This document shows, piece after piece, positions 41,440 to 41,822 of a DNA stretch of 41,822 bases; position 1 is the first letter of the stretch, and each line of letters opens with the position of its first letter. The position numbers and the translations under genes are program-made. The notes under the pieces are model-generated. The model did not search any database. It was not told the DNA's origin and worked only from the letters and a program-made list of their open reading frames with translations. Source of the DNA: a virus; the IMG/VR virus record IMGVR_UViG_3300024343_000031, positions 1-41,822 of that record. One strand, written 5' to 3'.

Positions 41440-41820
41440 TTATTTTACTTTGTCTTTTATTTTTTCGTAAGTTCGAAGACCTCCTAATCCTAGCATACCT
41501 AGAAGTACGGTCATTAAATGTTCCATTTGTAATGGTGGTGGTGCATCTGTTGTTTTAGTTATCCATATAAACAAATCTCTAATAACAAAATTATAAGCTA
41601 ATGCAAATCCGCATATCCAACCTATAAATGGTCTCCAACCAGCAACGAATAAAGTTCTGTGTGAAGCTTCAGCTAAATTTATTTTAGTTTGTAGTTCTAT
41701 TAGTTTTTCAGGGTCAAGTTCTTTGCCTTTAATCGCTTCTCTTATTTCCCAAGCCAAACCACCGGCAACAGATTTTCTACCTTCACCTCCTTTTAAAAGA
41801 CCTAGTAGTACTTTCCACAT
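41440..41820 (-). CDS. Holin of the 3TM/GTA type
   Basis: 126 residues with the start two bases from the right window edge, so upstream context is missing. An N-terminal short amphipathic Gly-rich stretch and a charged middle are followed by AGWRPFIGWICGFALAYNFV, the hallmark of the phage 3TM/GTA holin family, with hydrophobic helices at about 64-90 and 103-118. It permeabilises the membrane so the M15 peptidase can reach peptidoglycan; here the two genes lie about 28 kb apart. ATG at 41818-41820. Confidence 0.82.
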   Translation of the reverse strand: MWKVLLGLLKGGEGRKSVAGGLAWEIREAIKGKELDPEKLIELQTKINLAEASHRTLFVAGWRPFIGWICGFALAYNFVIRDLFIWITKTTDAPPPLQMEHLMTVLLGMLGLGGLRTYEKIKDKVK

Positions 41821-41822
41821 TA

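Noticed and set aside
1-41822. Searched by eye for tRNA genes, CRISPR-like spaced repeats, integrase or attachment sites
   Set aside because: No cloverleaf with a CCA end, no regular repeat-spacer pattern and no recombinase motifs were noticed; a program scan would be more sensitive.

Overview
The window is part of the genome of a lytic, AT-rich, podovirus-like tailed phage, probably one infecting a marine or freshwater Flavobacteriia/Bacteroidota host. The host call is an inference. It rests on A/T-only leaders without Shine-Dalgarno sequences, on many TAATG and ATGA stop/start overlaps, and on a structural block resembling those of uncultured marine Bacteroidota phages and crAss-like phages (ring proteins, tail hub, portal with a Gln/Ala-rich coiled-coil tail). 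No integrase, transposase, tRNA, rRNA or CRISPR array was seen. No DNA polymerase is encoded, and genes run off both edges, so the window is probably not a complete genome.

The layout is two converging blocks. Positions 1-12600 are all on the + strand and carry information and nucleotide metabolism: ATP-dependent DNA ligase, a lipoprotein, a run of tiny genes, a helix-turn-helix protein, a sigma-70-like factor, an ERF-type annealing protein with a PD-(D/E)XK exonuclease, an SSB-like protein ending in DDLPF, and a T7 gp4/Twinkle-type primase-helicase. After these come a thymidylate-synthase-fold enzyme with the dCMP-hydroxymethylase signature, a GIY-YIG-like/MazG fusion, a second MazG-like protein, a Holliday-junction-type endonuclease, and both subunits of class I ribonucleotide reductase. 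Several previously unlisted small genes of 20-57 codons fill the gaps.

Positions 12687-41820 are all on the - strand and carry virion assembly and lysis. In transcription order these are a 3-TM holin, an Ala/Thr-rich structural protein, small proteins, a tandem Cpn10-like protein, TerS, TerL, portal, scaffold, major capsid protein, a post-capsid protein and two ring/collar proteins. They are followed by a 1485-aa tail hub protein, a tail protein, a GNAT acetyltransferase, two internal virion proteins, a giant 2259-aa protein, a membrane protein, an M15 endolysin and four small proteins. A strong hairpin at 12617-12641 with a U-tract on the - strand closes this block between the two convergent units.

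The most interesting points are: (i) a possible cytosine-hydroxymethylation pathway (MazG plus a dCMP hydroxymethylase with Cys148 and Asp179); (ii) the giant virion protein, which joins an HELGH metalloprotease motif, a sigma-region-2-like segment, a large C-terminal polyvalent-protein-type region and a duplicated 37-residue C-terminal motif; (iii) the phage sigma factor encoded next to an HTH gene that is preceded by an 18-bp perfect palindrome; and (iv) the duplicated co-chaperonin-like gene in the packaging operon.
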